Of a DNA stretch of 6,005 bases, positions 5,911-6,005 are shown piece after piece. Both the position numbers and the translations under genes were made by a program. The stretch comes from JAHEDH01 sp965364515 (lineage in GTDB: Bacteria > Actinomycetota > Acidimicrobiia > Spongiisociales > ZC4RG35). How positions within the stretch are numbered: the first letter of the stretch is position 1; the number at the start of each line of letters is the position of its first letter. A model generated the notes under the pieces. The model worked only from the letters and a program-made list of their open reading frames with translations, did no database searches and had not been told where the DNA came from. The stretch covers positions 1 to 6,005 of the forward strand of contig CBDTXZ010000185.1 in assembly GCA_965364515.1 (NCBI GenBank). The letters run 5' to 3'.

Positions 5911-6005
5911 AGCTCACAGCTGACAGCTCACAGCGCATACCGCACGCCGCACGGCGCATACCGCACGGCGCATACCGCACGGCGCATACCGCACACCGCC
6001 CAGCG
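5911..6005. repeat. Heptanucleotide tandem array (continues past right edge)
   Basis: A strict 7-nt period runs for 13 units and a partial one. It starts AGCTCAC, AGCTGAC, AGCTCAC, AGCGCAT, ACCGCAC, GCCGCAC. Then GGCGCAT and ACCGCAC alternate three times, followed by ACCGCCC and AGCG. The loose consensus is RSCNCAY. The alternating part makes a 14-nt higher-order repeat (5953-5994). Units are contiguous with no spacers, so it is not a CRISPR. The first units share AGCTGAC with the minus-strand reading of the block at 4699-4733. The array is non-coding and lies 47 nt after the stop of the unknown gene. Its right end is not seen. Confidence 0.85.

Noticed and set aside
5911..6005. CRISPR array
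   Set aside because: The repeats are 7 nt and contiguous, with no unique spacers and no cas genes in view.

Overview
This window is chromosomal DNA from a high-G+C actinobacterium. The evidence is the two RNA polymerase genes. The beta subunit has the GVNELVRVYV and DMPFLADGTPVDIIL blocks and the FFGTSQLSQFMDQ rifampicin-region wording typical of Actinobacteria. The beta-prime subunit carries the roughly 90-residue charged coiled-coil insert near residues 139-230 that marks actinobacterial RpoC. An Acidimicrobiia-like lineage is my guess from general resemblance; the sequence does not prove it.

Layout: positions 1-1031 (minus strand) hold the first 343 codons of rpoC, which runs off the left edge. 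A 94-nt gap holds a near-perfect 14-bp GC-rich hairpin 7 nt after the rpoB stop. Positions 1126-4500 (minus) are a complete rpoB of 1124 residues. A strong AGGAGG site shows that it starts at a TTG. Upstream lies a 559-nt non-coding region. It contains a good rpoB promoter (TTGACA-N18-TAGAGT), a leader of about 130 nt, two short arrays of 7-nt repeats, and a segment that can fold into a closed branched structure. Positions 5060-5863 (plus) encode a 267-residue soluble protein of unknown function, divergent from rpoB and possibly leaderless. From 5911 to the right edge runs a longer array of tandem heptanucleotides related to those upstream of rpoB but in the opposite orientation.

How it works together: rpoB and rpoC form the usual transcription unit for the catalytic core of RNA polymerase. 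Here it appears to have its own promoter, with no ribosomal protein gene (rplJ/rplL) immediately upstream. The divergent gene shows no evident link to transcription.

I see no mobile element, CRISPR array, tRNA or rRNA, and no clear new multi-gene system. The parts most worth following up are the heptad repeat family around the unknown gene, the rpoB-rpoC hairpin, and the foldable intergenic segment.
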